From assembly GCA_004014935.1 (NCBI GenBank), contig CP025323.1, positions 62,001 to 126,000 on the forward strand: DNA of 64,000 bases. The letters run 5' to 3'. The position numbers and the translations under genes are program-made. Positions 27,287 through 37,053 of the stretch are shown piece by piece. The notes below the pieces were generated by a model. It did not search any database. It was not told the origin of the DNA and worked only from the letters and a program-made list of their open reading frames with translations. The first letter of the stretch is position 1; each line of letters opens with the position of its first letter. This stretch comes from Saccharomycopsis malanga. Lineage: Eukaryota > Ascomycota > Saccharomycetes > Ascoideales > Saccharomycopsidaceae.

Positions 27287-28292
27287 ATGTCTTACGGATC
27301 TAAAGCTGCTGGCAGATTAGCTGGCAAAACTATTGTATGTATATCAAAAAGAATTCGTGAAATGGTAAGACTGGCCAGTTTTGAGGAATACATTGGCTAG
27401 TTTTGCATCCTAGGCCTACAATTGCTATTGAAATTCATCAACAAACAACTTACTAACCAAAATATATAGTTAATCACTGGTGCTTCTGCTGGTATTGGAG
27501 CAGCCACAGCGCTCGAATACGCCGACGCAGCCGACGGAGATGTTAAATTGATCTTGACCGCCAGAAGACAGTCAAAGTTAGAGGAGTTGCAAAAGACCTT
27601 AGAGTCCAAATATCCTAAGGTCAAGGTTTTGCCTGTAAAATTGGACGTTTCAGATTTAGGTGAGATTGATAAGTTTTTCAGCAGCTTGCCAGAAGAGTTT
27701 GCTGACATTGACATTCTTATCAACAATGCGTATGTGTTCTTTGAAATAGCAAAAATTAAGTCGGAAGAATTTAATACTAACAATATTTAGAGGTCTTGCT
27801 AGAGGTGTTGACAAGGTTGGTGATATCAAACAAGATGACATTGACTCAATGTTCGATACCAATGTAAAGGGTAACATCGCTATAGTACAATATGTCTTGC
27901 CAATCTTCAAAAAGAAAAATGCAGGCGACATTGTCCAATTGGGCTCAGTTGCTGGTCGTGAACCATACCCAGGTGGATCGATTTATTGTGCTACTAAACA
28001 TGCTTTGAGAGCCTTTACATCTGCTCTTAGAAAAGAACTTATTGACACCAAGATCAGAATCATTGAGATCCAACCAGGTAACGTTGAGACTGAATTTTCC
28101 AATGTCAGATTCTACGGAGATGCTTCAAAGGCCAAGAAGGTGTATGAAGGCACTGAACCTCTTTATGCCGACGATATTGCCGAATTAATCGTTTTCTACA
28201 CTTCTAGAAAACAAAACACCGTGGTTGCCGAGTCGTTGGTCTTTGCTACTAACCAAGCATCTCCATTCCATATCTACCGTAACTCTGCCTAA
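27287..28292 (+). CDS. NADP-dependent 3-hydroxy acid / serine dehydrogenase (YMR226C type), three exons
   Basis: Exons are 27287-27334, 27470-27729 and 27791-28292; joined they encode 269 residues. The N-terminus [16 protein letters not shown] joins to [10 protein letters not shown], giving the classical SDR TGxxxGIG cofactor motif. The second splice splits an Ala codon and restores the conserved NNAG motif. The catalytic Ser-Tyr-Lys set is visible as [20 protein letters not shown] (YxxxK). The C-terminus [10 protein letters not shown] is typical of the YMR226C/YdfG group. Members oxidise L-serine, L-allo-threonine and 3-hydroxy acids with NADP+, probably in the cytosol. The gene is convergent with the alcohol dehydrogenase gene, with 335 bases between stops. 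All three exon joins are supported by signals and motif continuity. Confidence 0.93.
27335..27469 (+). other. Intron 1 of the YMR226C-type gene (135 nt)
   Basis: The donor is GTATGT (27335-27340), the branch site TACTAAC is at 27451-27457, and the acceptor AG is at 27468-27469. Phase 0. It interrupts the gene just before the cofactor-binding motif. Confidence 0.92.
27730..27790 (+). other. Intron 2 of the YMR226C-type gene (61 nt)
   Basis: The donor is GTATGT (27730-27735), the branch site TACTAAC is at 27775-27781, and the acceptor TTTAG ends at 27790. Phase 2. Splicing recreates NNAG, a motif found in almost all classical SDR enzymes. Confidence 0.93.
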
Positions 28293-28627
28293 GTACATTG
28301 ATATGTATAAACATATAGTAATATAATCAGTTTGCTAACTTTTATCCATATAACTATAGTAGATAGCTTGATGGCCAGCACTATTCGATATCAAGCTAAA
28401 CATAAATGACTTTTTCTGAAAATTTGAAGGTGTAAATCAGTTCTAACATAACAAGATCTAAAATATGTTACTCAACTTAAACTGTTACAATTATAAAAGT
28501 ACAAATAACGTTAAAAACATGTATTATTTAACTGACTCAATCTTTAAAGTAACAATAAGAAATAAAAAGAACAACATACAAACACATCAGATCGTCATCG
28601 TCATTATCATTCTAGTATAAGAATAAA
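28293..28627. other. Convergent 3' intergenic region (335 bp)
   Basis: It lies between the stops of the convergent YMR226C-type and alcohol dehydrogenase genes. It is AT-rich and I see nothing else in it. Confidence 0.5.
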
Positions 28628-29695
28628 CTATAATTTCACCACAGCTCTGCCAATCACTTTTCCATGATGCAAGTCTTTCAAAATCTTTCCAGTCTCTGAG
28701 ATATCATATTCGGTGATTGGAATGTTAATGTTGTGACGGAGGGCAAGGTCAAGAGCCTCCAAGGTGTCCTTTCTGGTTCCAAGCATAGATCCTATGAATC
28801 TGATGTCACGGAAGATGGATAATGCTGGAGGGAAGGCAAGAGTTTCAGTGAGACTTGGAATACCAATAGCAACAACAGTGCCATGTTTTCCCAAAACAGA
28901 TAAAGCTTGGGCGTAGACTTTGATGCTTGGTGGGAAGACGACAACAGCATGAGCGCCTCTCTTGGTAATTCTATGAACCTCGGCAGTATAGTCAGGGTTA
29001 GCTTGAGCATCAATATAGAACTCGGCACCGTTGTCAAGACAAACTTGTTTTTTGTCCTCACCGACATCAACAGCAATAATTCTGAGACCCAAGCATTTGG
29101 CAAAGAAAACAGCCATGGAGCCAGTACCACCTGCAGCACCAGTAACAACAATAAAGTTACCAGCTTGCAACTTGGCTCTCTTGATAGATTTGTAGGCAGT
29201 GACACCACTACACAAGAGGGGGCCGGCGAATTTGTCTGGCAAGCCCTCTGGGATCTTGATGGCGTAGTTTGCGTCCACAACGGTATATTGCTGGAATGAG
29301 CCATTAGCACTGACAGTCAAGTAGTCTGGTGCATCACAGTAGACCTCTTGTCCAGGGGTGAGACAATCTTCACACTGCAGACAGACACTCTTAATTAAAG
29401 TAACACCTACTCTGGTGCCTAATGGGAAACTTTCCTTGTTGACCTTAGACCCATAGCCAACCACCTGAGCAACACCCTCGTGGCCAGCGACATCAACATG
29501 CATAGCAAAACCTTCCCAATGGTTTGTCATCATAGACAAGTCGGTGTGGCACACACCAGAGTAAAGAACCTTTACCAAAAGCTCATTTTCCTTTGGTACA
29601 GGAACTGGATACTTCTCGTTAACCTCGAGAGAGAAGTTTGGACCTGGGTTTTTGGTCACTAATGCTTTCTGGACTTTTGGAATTTCTTTAGACAT
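28628..29695 (-). CDS. Zinc-containing alcohol dehydrogenase
   Basis: The 355-residue protein has the catalytic zinc ligands of the medium-chain ADH family: Cys in SGVCHTDL (about 49), His in AGHEGVAQV (about 72) and Cys in GPLLCSGVTAYK (about 160). The four structural zinc cysteines lie in SVCLQCEDCLTPGQEVYC (about 104-118). The Rossmann motif is GAAGGTGS (about 185), and an Asp 20 residues on (IIAVDVGED) points to NAD(H). Length and the AHAVVVF and GSMLGTRKD segments fit fungal tetrameric ADHs, but the sequence diverges from fermentative ADH1 (for example in the region before the structural cysteines). It is probably an accessory cytosolic alcohol/aldehyde dehydrogenase of the ADH1 relatives, with unknown substrate preference. 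Confidence 0.9.
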   Translation of the reverse strand: MSKEIPKVQKALVTKNPGPNFSLEVNEKYPVPVPKENELLVKVLYSGVCHTDLSMMTNHWEGFAMHVDVAGHEGVAQVVGYGSKVNKESFPLGTRVGVTLIKSVCLQCEDCLTPGQEVYCDAPDYLTVSANGSFQQYTVVDANYAIKIPEGLPDKFAGPLLCSGVTAYKSIKRAKLQAGNFIVVTGAAGGTGSMAVFFAKCLGLRIIAVDVGEDKKQVCLDNGAEFYIDAQANPDYTAEVHRITKRGAHAVVVFPPSIKVYAQALSVLGKHGTVVAIGIPSLTETLAFPPALSIFRDIRFIGSMLGTRKDTLEALDLALRHNINIPITEYDISETGKILKDLHHGKVIGRAVVKL

Positions 29696-31110
29696 GTTAA
29701 CAAGATTGGTGCTGAAAAATTATTCCCAAAACAAAATTTTTTCAAAACAAGGCAATGCTGCTTTTTAATATAACTAGTTTATCTGTTTTCATTTTCTCGT
29801 TAAAAGGACAGAGTTTCAGACAGCAGATCCCTTACCAGCAGGACTTGCAGCACCAACAGCAACTCTGATCTAAATTAACATTTTAGTCTCAATGAAAAAT
29901 ATTGTTTTCTATATATTATTTGAAAAACTTATCTCATTGTAAACACCTTGCTTTATACTGGTTTGAGTTCTTATTGGCAGGCAAGGTATCGTTAACACTT
30001 ACACGAACAGTCAAAGACCATCATGAACATACACTTTGGAGAGCATTTCGGGGACATTGCCGATCAATATTCTGCAGAAAATCAATACTAATAAAGGCCA
30101 GCTGGCGTCTCAAACAATGTGTCTCAAGCGAGCATGTAAAGTCTGGATCTTGGTATAGAGCCTTTTCCGCTGATCTTTGGCTAACAAGTGCGTCTACAGC
30201 GCACTAGTGTGTCCAATGTATACACCAAAATAACTGAAAAAAATCGGATTTTCCAAGACATCCGAATCGTGGGCGTTGTTAGATGCTAATACGGTCCAAG
30301 ACAGTAAATAGCAGTAGGACGTTGACTTTATAGTATGGTAAGCGGGTCATACAATACCCGTCGCATAGTAAGCTGTAATAAAACTATGTTTTAAAAGATG
30401 ATACAACACCATACTACCTGATCGTATTCGATTATCATTGTCATGTCATCTATGCTACTTCCTTGCACCCACTAATCCTTTCAATATCGGATTTATCTTA
30501 CACCACCAAGCAGAATTAGTTTGCCATTTAGTACTGTATGCCGTATTTTTAGTTGTCATTGTACAAGATCATCGTGCTAAATAAGAATGAATACTTATCA
30601 TTATCGTACATCTAGTGGCGTGAATATTCTTTTGTTGAAAAAGAATCAATCAATGGTTTCATTTGGAACCATCCTGATTAGCTTGTAAATCCGGTTGCTG
30701 TAGCTATTGTATGTAAGGTAGACAACCATAGGACAGCATAGAACTATGTGAAAAAGTGAAAGCATAGACTAACTTCAATAAAAAGGCAGAAAAGAAGAAT
30801 GAACAATGGAAAAGTAAGAGCATGTAGTTGATGAAGAGGAAAACAAATATGCGAATTGGTTCCCGATTGAAAAAGTTCAACTTAAAGCCTTATCCACGTA
30901 AATGAAAAAGTTAAAACAATAAGAACATTATGAATTAATTTGATCGCAACGTCCTATAGAATGTCCAATTTTACCGCATTTTCAACACTTTGAGGGCGTC
31001 TTTTTCCTTCCAAAAGTGTTCTGCGCTATTGAATAGCACCAGTATTTTAAAAGTCAGTTGTTCCTAAAAAAGTCGCAGAGAATACAGTTCCACTTACAAA
31101 AGTACTGTTA

Positions 31111-31145
31111 TGATAGCAGCACCCTGGGAACTTATGGTGCTATCA
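31111..31145. repeat. Bulged hairpin
   Basis: TGATAGCAGCACC pairs with GGTGCTATCA, leaving a 3-nt bulge and a 12-nt loop. It is in the middle of the 2.1-kb gene-free stretch and might belong to a structured RNA. No H/ACA or C/D box set could be confirmed. Confidence 0.4.
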
Positions 31146-31599
31146 AAATCAGAAGTACCAACTACGCACTCAATGCTACGTCGGTTCTCTTTCCGTAGCT
31201 GAGCTCGCATGTTGCGAATATCCTTTGTAGTAATCAATATACCTGGGTATCAGGAATCCACTGATGCAACTATTATACGAGGAGTAATACCAATTTCAAG
31301 AAAACATTTTACCTCCCTTATCTAGTCTTGAGTGAAAGATCCTGCGGCTGGATGGTTGCAAATATTTTTATACAGTAGTGTGAATGCTTGCGGTTTCGTA
31401 CTACAATACGCCGCTTTCGATCAAGGCTTTTTCCCTTCAAATTAATGGTGTCATACAATTTAAATCCAAAGCCTATATTTCTGGTACTAGTCTTACAACG
31501 CTTCCCTTCGACAGCCATCTTCCTATCACAGTTTACCCAACATATTCATAACTTAGCATTATCATGTTGATAACCAAATGCTACTGTTAGCACTTTCTT

Positions 31600-31635
31600 G
31601 ATATATTACGTAATATATCATGTGTATTACGTAAT
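31600..31635. promoter_or_regulatory. Paired bZIP-type palindromes TTACGTAA
   Basis: A 20-bp perfect palindrome, GATATATTACGTAATATATC (31600-31619), is followed by ATTACGTAAT (31626-31635). The two TTACGTAA cores are 21 bp apart centre to centre, two helical turns. TTACGTAA is a recognised site for Yap-type and related bZIP factors. The pair lies about 135-165 bases upstream of the NUP85-like start. Confidence 0.65.
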
Positions 31636-31767
31636 TTTTGTATGAGCACTACCAGGTGAAAAAAAAGCTGGACAGTGTAAATATGGATTGATACTCTATA
31701 GAGCGTAAATAAACAAACGAATTTCTACTGGCCACTTAGCTTGTCTGTTATTTTCCAAGTATTAGCA

Positions 31768-34242
31768 ATGAGCTCAGAAATAGACCCGATATCTAATGTT
31801 ATATTGTCGAGACTCAATAATCCTTTGATTCCTGAGGGACCAGAGAGTCTTAAAGCGTTTCAAGAGTCGAAGCGACATATCAAATTTCAATTTGCACCAG
31901 GTGCTTCAGATAATGGGTTTGTATTTGTTATTTGCGATCCAGAATACAATGGGAAGGTACAGCCGTTTGAAAATGATTTAAGGTTAGAAAGTACTAGTGT
32001 GCCAAACACGCTCAGTAATATTGATGCTGATTATAAGCAATATCTCTTTGAATTGTTCGAAATATACCACAACTTGGATAATTACAAATATCCTATCAGC
32101 TTGAGCGAGATCGGGCTCAAGAACAGCAACGAGAATGCCAGAAGGGACCAGAACAGGATCTTATATGGCGCTGTGGATCTGATGATCACCAGCTTGGAAT
32201 TTCTCATTAATAAAAAAATTGATCAGATAAATAGTTATGAGGAGGCTAGTGAGGATGTAGATGATAGCGAAAATAAAATTGAGAAGCTTCAGGACCAAGT
32301 CAATGATTTGAAAGAGTATTTCAGCGTCTTAAATTTTATCAAGGCAGTGTACTTTTCCAGTAAAATAAACTTTTCAAGAAATTTTTCTCTTTGGATCAAT
32401 AAGAGTGCGCCACCATTGGAACTTGTTGAAGAGGTGTTAAACACACCTGCCGCATACCAACATGACTTTTTCTATAAATTTTTGAATCAATTGCTTTTGA
32501 GAGGCTCTTTTGGGCAGGCATTGAGTATTTTAACCAGCTCCAGTTATACAGACTTGTCCAACCTGTATCTCAGTGCCTTGTTTGAGTCTCTAATCAAAGT
32601 TACCAACGATTACAGGGCTTTGTTCAATGTTGCATCTCTTGATGAGAACGATTTGGAGTCACAATATAATGATGATCCTCAGTTAGAACGTAATTTTGCC
32701 ATGCTTTTCAAGGCTTTCAGATCAAATGTGCTTGAAATATTGAGTGACATCAATACGTATCTCGCGGAAAACAACACCACCCTTAGAAGCGATGATAAGG
32801 TGGTACTTCTACAGTTACGACAAACTTTTTTGGTGCTAAGTGGGTCGAAATCTGCTATTTTGAAACAAGCGGACTCGTGGTATGAAGCGTTAAATGGTTT
32901 AATATTGTTCAGTCTACCGGAACGTAAACTTATTCAAGAATATTTGGATGTTATATCTTCAGATCTTTCTCATCAAGGAAAGTTTGAAGTTGGATATACT
33001 AATGTGTGGGAGGTGATAACTTATAACTTAATTAAAGACAACAACTTTTTACTTGCTATCAGATCGTTGGAGCTTCTTGAAAGTAATTCAACGTGCTATT
33101 TGTCAGTCCTACTTGATGCAAGAGGCTTTTTGAAAGAGTACAATAGATTGGATTATCTTTCAAGCAATGGAAGTTTGCCAGGTGAAGAGATTATTTATGA
33201 CGATTTAGACAACTTAGTCAAGGCCCAAACTTCTGAAGATTATGGAAGCTTGGACCTTTGCCAATATTTACTTTTCAACCATGCAATGAATACTTTCAGC
33301 AATAAACAGCTTGTGCCAATAGGAGTGGGTGTTCTCAAGTCATTAGATTTACCAAATTTCAAACAAATCCTCACTGAATATCTTCCTTACAATTATTTCT
33401 CGGAAAGTAACGATGATTCTGAGTGGCTTATTGGCGTGTGTGGTGAAAACAAACTTATTCACTTGTCTAACAACTTGTACAAGCTTTTTGGACTAAACTT
33501 TTACCATAATGGTCTTTACTTGGAAAGTTTGGAAAATTTGCGCAAAGCCGGAGAATACAAATGGATCAGTAAAATTGTGTGGGAGATTTTCGCTAAAAAA
33601 TTGGGCGAACGCTATGAGAGCAATGATTTGTCAACCCAAGAAGTCTCCGTGATTGACTTGGTCGTTGACCAAGAGGACTTTGACATTGATGAGATCACTA
33701 TCTTGACTGCACAACAGAAAAGCCAGGTGGCAAACTATAAGCTTGATGTCGTGTTGAAACGGTTTCTCGCTCCGTATTTGATATTGCTAAAGTATGTCAA
33801 TAACGAGGTCGCTGGAAATTATACTGTTTCTAAAAACTATCTAATACAATTGATCAACTTCCAGTACCTCCCACAAAAGCTTCTCACAGTTCTTCTTTTG
33901 TACTTGCTTAAGTACTTTTATTTGAACTTTACTAGCGGAGGCAATTACAATATTGGGCTTTCCATTTTTGAAAGCCAGGAGCTTATTTCAATACTCAAAA
34001 CACTTAATGCCTTTGAAAACCAGCTCGAACAGACAAAATCAAAGTTGTCAAAGCTGTATATTTCCGTGGGTCTCGCCCAGAAAGCCGACTCTTATTACCA
34101 CGAGTTTGTTAAACAACACCACAGCACTCTTCGACGTGAGTACAACCTGTTGGAAATAGAATTTCCAAAAAACGTCGCCGAGCTTGTCAGAACTTTAAAA
34201 GTAAAGATATCGTTGGAAATGTCTAGAAAATATTTAGAATAG
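31768..34242 (+). CDS. NUP85: Nucleoporin Nup85 (Y-complex) candidate
   Basis: The first true ATG is at 31768 (MSSEIDPISN), giving 824 residues; upstream in-frame codons lack an ATG. The N-terminal part has beta-rich segments (IKFQFAPGASDNGFVFVICD), and the remainder is an alpha-helical solenoid with blocks such as LILFSLPERKLIQEYLDVIS, FLLAIRSLELLES and SLENLRKAGEYKWISKIVWE. This layout and length are those of fungal Nup85 (744 residues in Saccharomyces), a scaffold subunit of the Nup84/Y complex of the nuclear pore that binds Seh1 through an N-terminal beta blade. The primary sequence of Nup85 evolves fast, so another helical scaffold nucleoporin of similar size is the main alternative. No membrane segment or signal peptide is present. 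Confidence 0.7.
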   Translation: MSSEIDPISNVILSRLNNPLIPEGPESLKAFQESKRHIKFQFAPGASDNGFVFVICDPEYNGKVQPFENDLRLESTSVPNTLSNIDADYKQYLFELFEIYHNLDNYKYPISLSEIGLKNSNENARRDQNRILYGAVDLMITSLEFLINKKIDQINSYEEASEDVDDSENKIEKLQDQVNDLKEYFSVLNFIKAVYFSSKINFSRNFSLWINKSAPPLELVEEVLNTPAAYQHDFFYKFLNQLLLRGSFGQALSILTSSSYTDLSNLYLSALFESLIKVTNDYRALFNVASLDENDLESQYNDDPQLERNFAMLFKAFRSNVLEILSDINTYLAENNTTLRSDDKVVLLQLRQTFLVLSGSKSAILKQADSWYEALNGLILFSLPERKLIQEYLDVISSDLSHQGKFEVGYTNVWEVITYNLIKDNNFLLAIRSLELLESNSTCYLSVLLDARGFLKEYNRLDYLSSNGSLPGEEIIYDDLDNLVKAQTSEDYGSLDLCQYLLFNHAMNTFSNKQLVPIGVGVLKSLDLPNFKQILTEYLPYNYFSESNDDSEWLIGVCGENKLIHLSNNLYKLFGLNFYHNGLYLESLENLRKAGEYKWISKIVWEIFAKKLGERYESNDLSTQEVSVIDLVVDQEDFDIDEITILTAQQKSQVANYKLDVVLKRFLAPYLILLKYVNNEVAGNYTVSKNYLIQLINFQYLPQKLLTVLLLYLLKYFYLNFTSGGNYNIGLSIFESQELISILKTLNAFENQLEQTKSKLSKLYISVGLAQKADSYYHEFVKQHHSTLRREYNLLEIEFPKNVAELVRTLKVKISLEMSRKYLE

Positions 34243-35019
34243 TTCGGTTAATGTGATATTACGTTTCAGCTTTTAAAAGTAGTCTTTTAGTAATTGTAGT
34301 AACTGTTGACAATCCACAGTAGTTGTCCTGTTGCACATGGCTCAGCTCATACATGTGTGTTGTAGACATCATTTACAATTCAACGATAACCGAGACATGC
34401 AAAGTCAGCGTACTTTTTGCTTCCAAAAGGTTGGCAGTTAATGTATGTAGCTACCTTATTTAGTTTAACTTGATATAATACACTCTAATCAGTACATCAT
34501 GTTTCAAGTTATAAATCAAGGCTTTCTAGCGTGTAAATACATTTAATTACAGGCCACTTTTTTGAGAAACAATGGTATAATATAGTTTTCAGTTTTGACA
34601 GTCGTAATCTCTTTCTATTATTATCAAGTAATCTATCTATTTGCTAATAAGCATTAACGACCAATTTCCTAACCATCCGTGCACCACCTGTCAATGGGGG
34701 TGGGTGTACGGGTGACGTGTTCTAGTACTTTCTTGTTTTTTATGATGAAAGTTGTCATAGTTATTGAGTGTTGATGGGTTTTAAGCTAACAATAGACCAC
34801 TTTTAACTTGACAAGCAAGCGGTTTAAGAGTGGGAAAGTCATAGTTGGAAATACAGATATCGGATAGAATACTGTGAAAAGTGCTGCTTGTTTTTTGTTT
34901 TTGTTTGATAAAGAGTTTGAGTTGTGACAGTATAACAGCAATCAAAACAATAAGTACGAATAGCGACATAGTAGTCCCAAAAGCAATTCTATTTTAAAGT
35001 CAGGTAGGAAATTTTATTA
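34243..35019. promoter_or_regulatory. SNF1 upstream region (777 bp)
   Basis: No gene is supported; the small minus-strand frame at 34781-34969 looks spurious. A G-rich patch at 34695-34720 contains GGGGGTGGG and, overlapping it, TGTACGGGTG (34705-34714), a match to the Rap1 consensus. Confidence 0.55.
34705..34714 (+). promoter_or_regulatory. Rap1-like site upstream of SNF1
   Basis: TGTACGGGTG matches the reverse form of the yeast Rap1 consensus (TGTRYGGGTG). It lies about 305 bases upstream of the SNF1 start and is preceded directly by a G-rich run that could also be bound by a Mig1-type zinc finger. The match rests on one site only. Confidence 0.4.
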
Positions 35020-37053
35020 ATGGAGATGTCGAGTCAGCAACAAGGCCCTCAAATTTCGTTCAATGTGCCATGGATTGACCCTCATATTCTTAGGCAAATG
35101 AATCCGCACAATCGGATTGGGCGGTACCAAATCATCAAGACTTTAGGTGAGGGTTCTTTCGGTAAGGTTAAGCTTGCGTTCCATCTTACCACAGGCCAGC
35201 GTGTTGCTTTAAAGATTATCAATCGTAAAACTTTGGCCAAGTCAGATATGCAAGGGCGGATTGAGCGTGAGATATCCTACTTGCGGTTGCTTAGACATCC
35301 ACATATTATCAAGTTGTATGATGTGATCAAGTCGAAGGATGAGATCATTATGGTGATGGAGTTTGCCGGTAAGGAGTTGTTTGAGTACATTGTTCAAAAG
35401 GGAAGAATGCCAGAGAAAGAGGCCAGACGGTTTTTTGCCCAGATTATTTGTGCAGTGCAATATTGTCATCGTCATAAAATTGTTCATCGTGATTTAAAAC
35501 CAGAAAATTTGTTGCTTGATGAGGACCTTAACATAAAGATTGCTGATTTTGGTTTGTCCAACTTGATGACAGATGGTAACTTTTTGAAAACCTCATGTGG
35601 TTCGCCAAACTATGCTGCCCCTGAAGTCATCAGTGGAAAATTGTATGCTGGTAGTGAAGTTGACGTGTGGTCCTGTGGGGTAATTTTGTACGTAATGCTC
35701 TGTGGAAGATTGCCTTTTGATGATGACTATATTCCTGCTTTGTTTAAGAAGATTAGCAGTGGTGTTTTCACCATCCCATCTTTTCTTTCACCAGGCGCCA
35801 AGGAAATCATCCAGAAAATGTTGATTGTTGATCCGTTAAACAGAATCACTATCGACCAGGTTATGGATAAGGAATGGTTCCAGGAAGACTTCCCTGAATA
35901 CCTCAAAGCCGAGGCATCTGCTGCCAACAACGCTGTTGCTAAGAATAACGATGACAAGTTTCAAGGAAAGATCGACGAAGAAGTTGCTCAGAATTTGGTG
36001 ATGACCATGGGTTATAACAATGAAGAGGTGCTTGATATTTTGAAACAAAAGTATGTTGATGGTAACAGCGCTGCTGACAACAACGAGATTGTCAATGCCT
36101 ACGAGTTGCTTTTGGAAAACAAAAGATATCATAACAACACCAAGGACCAGAATAGCCATATTGACACTGTCTTTTCCAAACTTCCTCCTACCTGGGCCAA
36201 TATGGATAACCAACTGCAAAGCGGTGGGACTAATGGGCCTTCTGGCATTAGTACTAGTCCTCTTGCGGATGTTAATAGTCCGCTGCATTTGGGAATTAAC
36301 AGTAATGTTAGTGGAAACAAAAATACGTTGGCTTACGACCTCTCCCCACTTGCCGATCAGCTCAATCCAGCTGCGAACTCTACCATTTCCATTTTGCCTA
36401 CCTCGATCCCACAATATCATCGTGCATTTATGATGTCACAGGATCCAGACATTGCTAAACGTATTTCGCCAGCATCAACCAAAAAATCTAAGATCAGATG
36501 GCATTTTGGTATCCGCTCCAAGTCATATCCATTGGACGTGATGGGCGAAATTTATAGAGCGTTGAAAAACCTTGGTGCACAATGGTGTAAACCTACAGAA
36601 GAAGAGCTTTGGACCATTAGAGTTAGATGGAGATGCGGCTTGTTATTGAAAGATGATAAAAATAAACAGGAAAAAGAAGACGAAATCGCTGGTAAGTTTA
36701 CCTTCAGCAAAAACAACCCTGATGATGCTGCTACTGGTGCTTCTGCTGAAGCCGAAGATGTGGACATGAAAGACGGAGAAAGTGTTGCCAAGGACGACGA
36801 GAAAGTGGAGTCAATCACTATCAATAAGGAAAACCCTGAGTTTACTCCGGACTTGATGAAAATGCAAATTCAATTGTTTCAGTTGGAAGCTAACAACTAC
36901 TTGGTTGATTTCAAGTTTGACGGATGGGAATGCTCTTTCAATGAAAACTTAGAATTTGAGCAGAATGACCAGTTGTCAAGCTACTCTGCATACCCGTTCT
37001 TACACTTGGCTACAAGACTTATAATGGAATTGGCAGTAAACAGCCAGAATTAG
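35020..37053 (+). CDS. SNF1: AMP-activated protein kinase alpha subunit Snf1
   Basis: The 677-residue protein carries a Ser/Thr kinase domain at about 36-287. The P-loop is LGEGSFGKV, the catalytic loop is VHRDLKPENLLLD, the DFG motif is IADFGLSN, and the activation loop LKTSCGSPNYAAPE contains the Thr (about 191) phosphorylated by upstream kinases. A UBA-like autoinhibitory segment follows (QNLVMTMGYNNEEVLDIL, about 325-345). The C-terminal regulatory region (about 490-677) has RWHFGIRSKSYPLDVMGEIY and the final KMQIQLFQLEANNYLVDFKF block, which contacts the beta and gamma subunits. Snf1 directs the response to glucose limitation. One small oddity is YAGSEVDVWS, with Ser where the family usually has Pro. 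The poly-His tract of some Candida Snf1 proteins is absent. A second ATG lies two codons in. Confidence 0.96.
   Translation: MEMSSQQQGPQISFNVPWIDPHILRQMNPHNRIGRYQIIKTLGEGSFGKVKLAFHLTTGQRVALKIINRKTLAKSDMQGRIEREISYLRLLRHPHIIKLYDVIKSKDEIIMVMEFAGKELFEYIVQKGRMPEKEARRFFAQIICAVQYCHRHKIVHRDLKPENLLLDEDLNIKIADFGLSNLMTDGNFLKTSCGSPNYAAPEVISGKLYAGSEVDVWSCGVILYVMLCGRLPFDDDYIPALFKKISSGVFTIPSFLSPGAKEIIQKMLIVDPLNRITIDQVMDKEWFQEDFPEYLKAEASAANNAVAKNNDDKFQGKIDEEVAQNLVMTMGYNNEEVLDILKQKYVDGNSAADNNEIVNAYELLLENKRYHNNTKDQNSHIDTVFSKLPPTWANMDNQLQSGGTNGPSGISTSPLADVNSPLHLGINSNVSGNKNTLAYDLSPLADQLNPAANSTISILPTSIPQYHRAFMMSQDPDIAKRISPASTKKSKIRWHFGIRSKSYPLDVMGEIYRALKNLGAQWCKPTEEELWTIRVRWRCGLLLKDDKNKQEKEDEIAGKFTFSKNNPDDAATGASAEAEDVDMKDGESVAKDDEKVESITINKENPEFTPDLMKMQIQLFQLEANNYLVDFKFDGWECSFNENLEFEQNDQLSSYSAYPFLHLATRLIMELAVNSQN

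Larger units (their letters stand above)
29696..31767. other. Gene-free divergent region between the ADH and NUP85-like genes (2.1 kb)
   Basis: This is the longest gene-free stretch in the window. No frame over 110 codons or resembling a family is present. Visible structure includes a bulged hairpin at 31111-31145 and, close to the downstream gene, two TTACGTAA sites at 31606-31613 and 31627-31634. It may contain an ncRNA or long regulatory region; I cannot identify one. Confidence 0.5.

Noticed and set aside
29817-29870. Exon-like minus-strand stretch ending in TGA, preceded by an AG acceptor-like site
   Set aside because: Only about 17 codons, no upstream exon with a donor and branch site found in the adjoining sequence.
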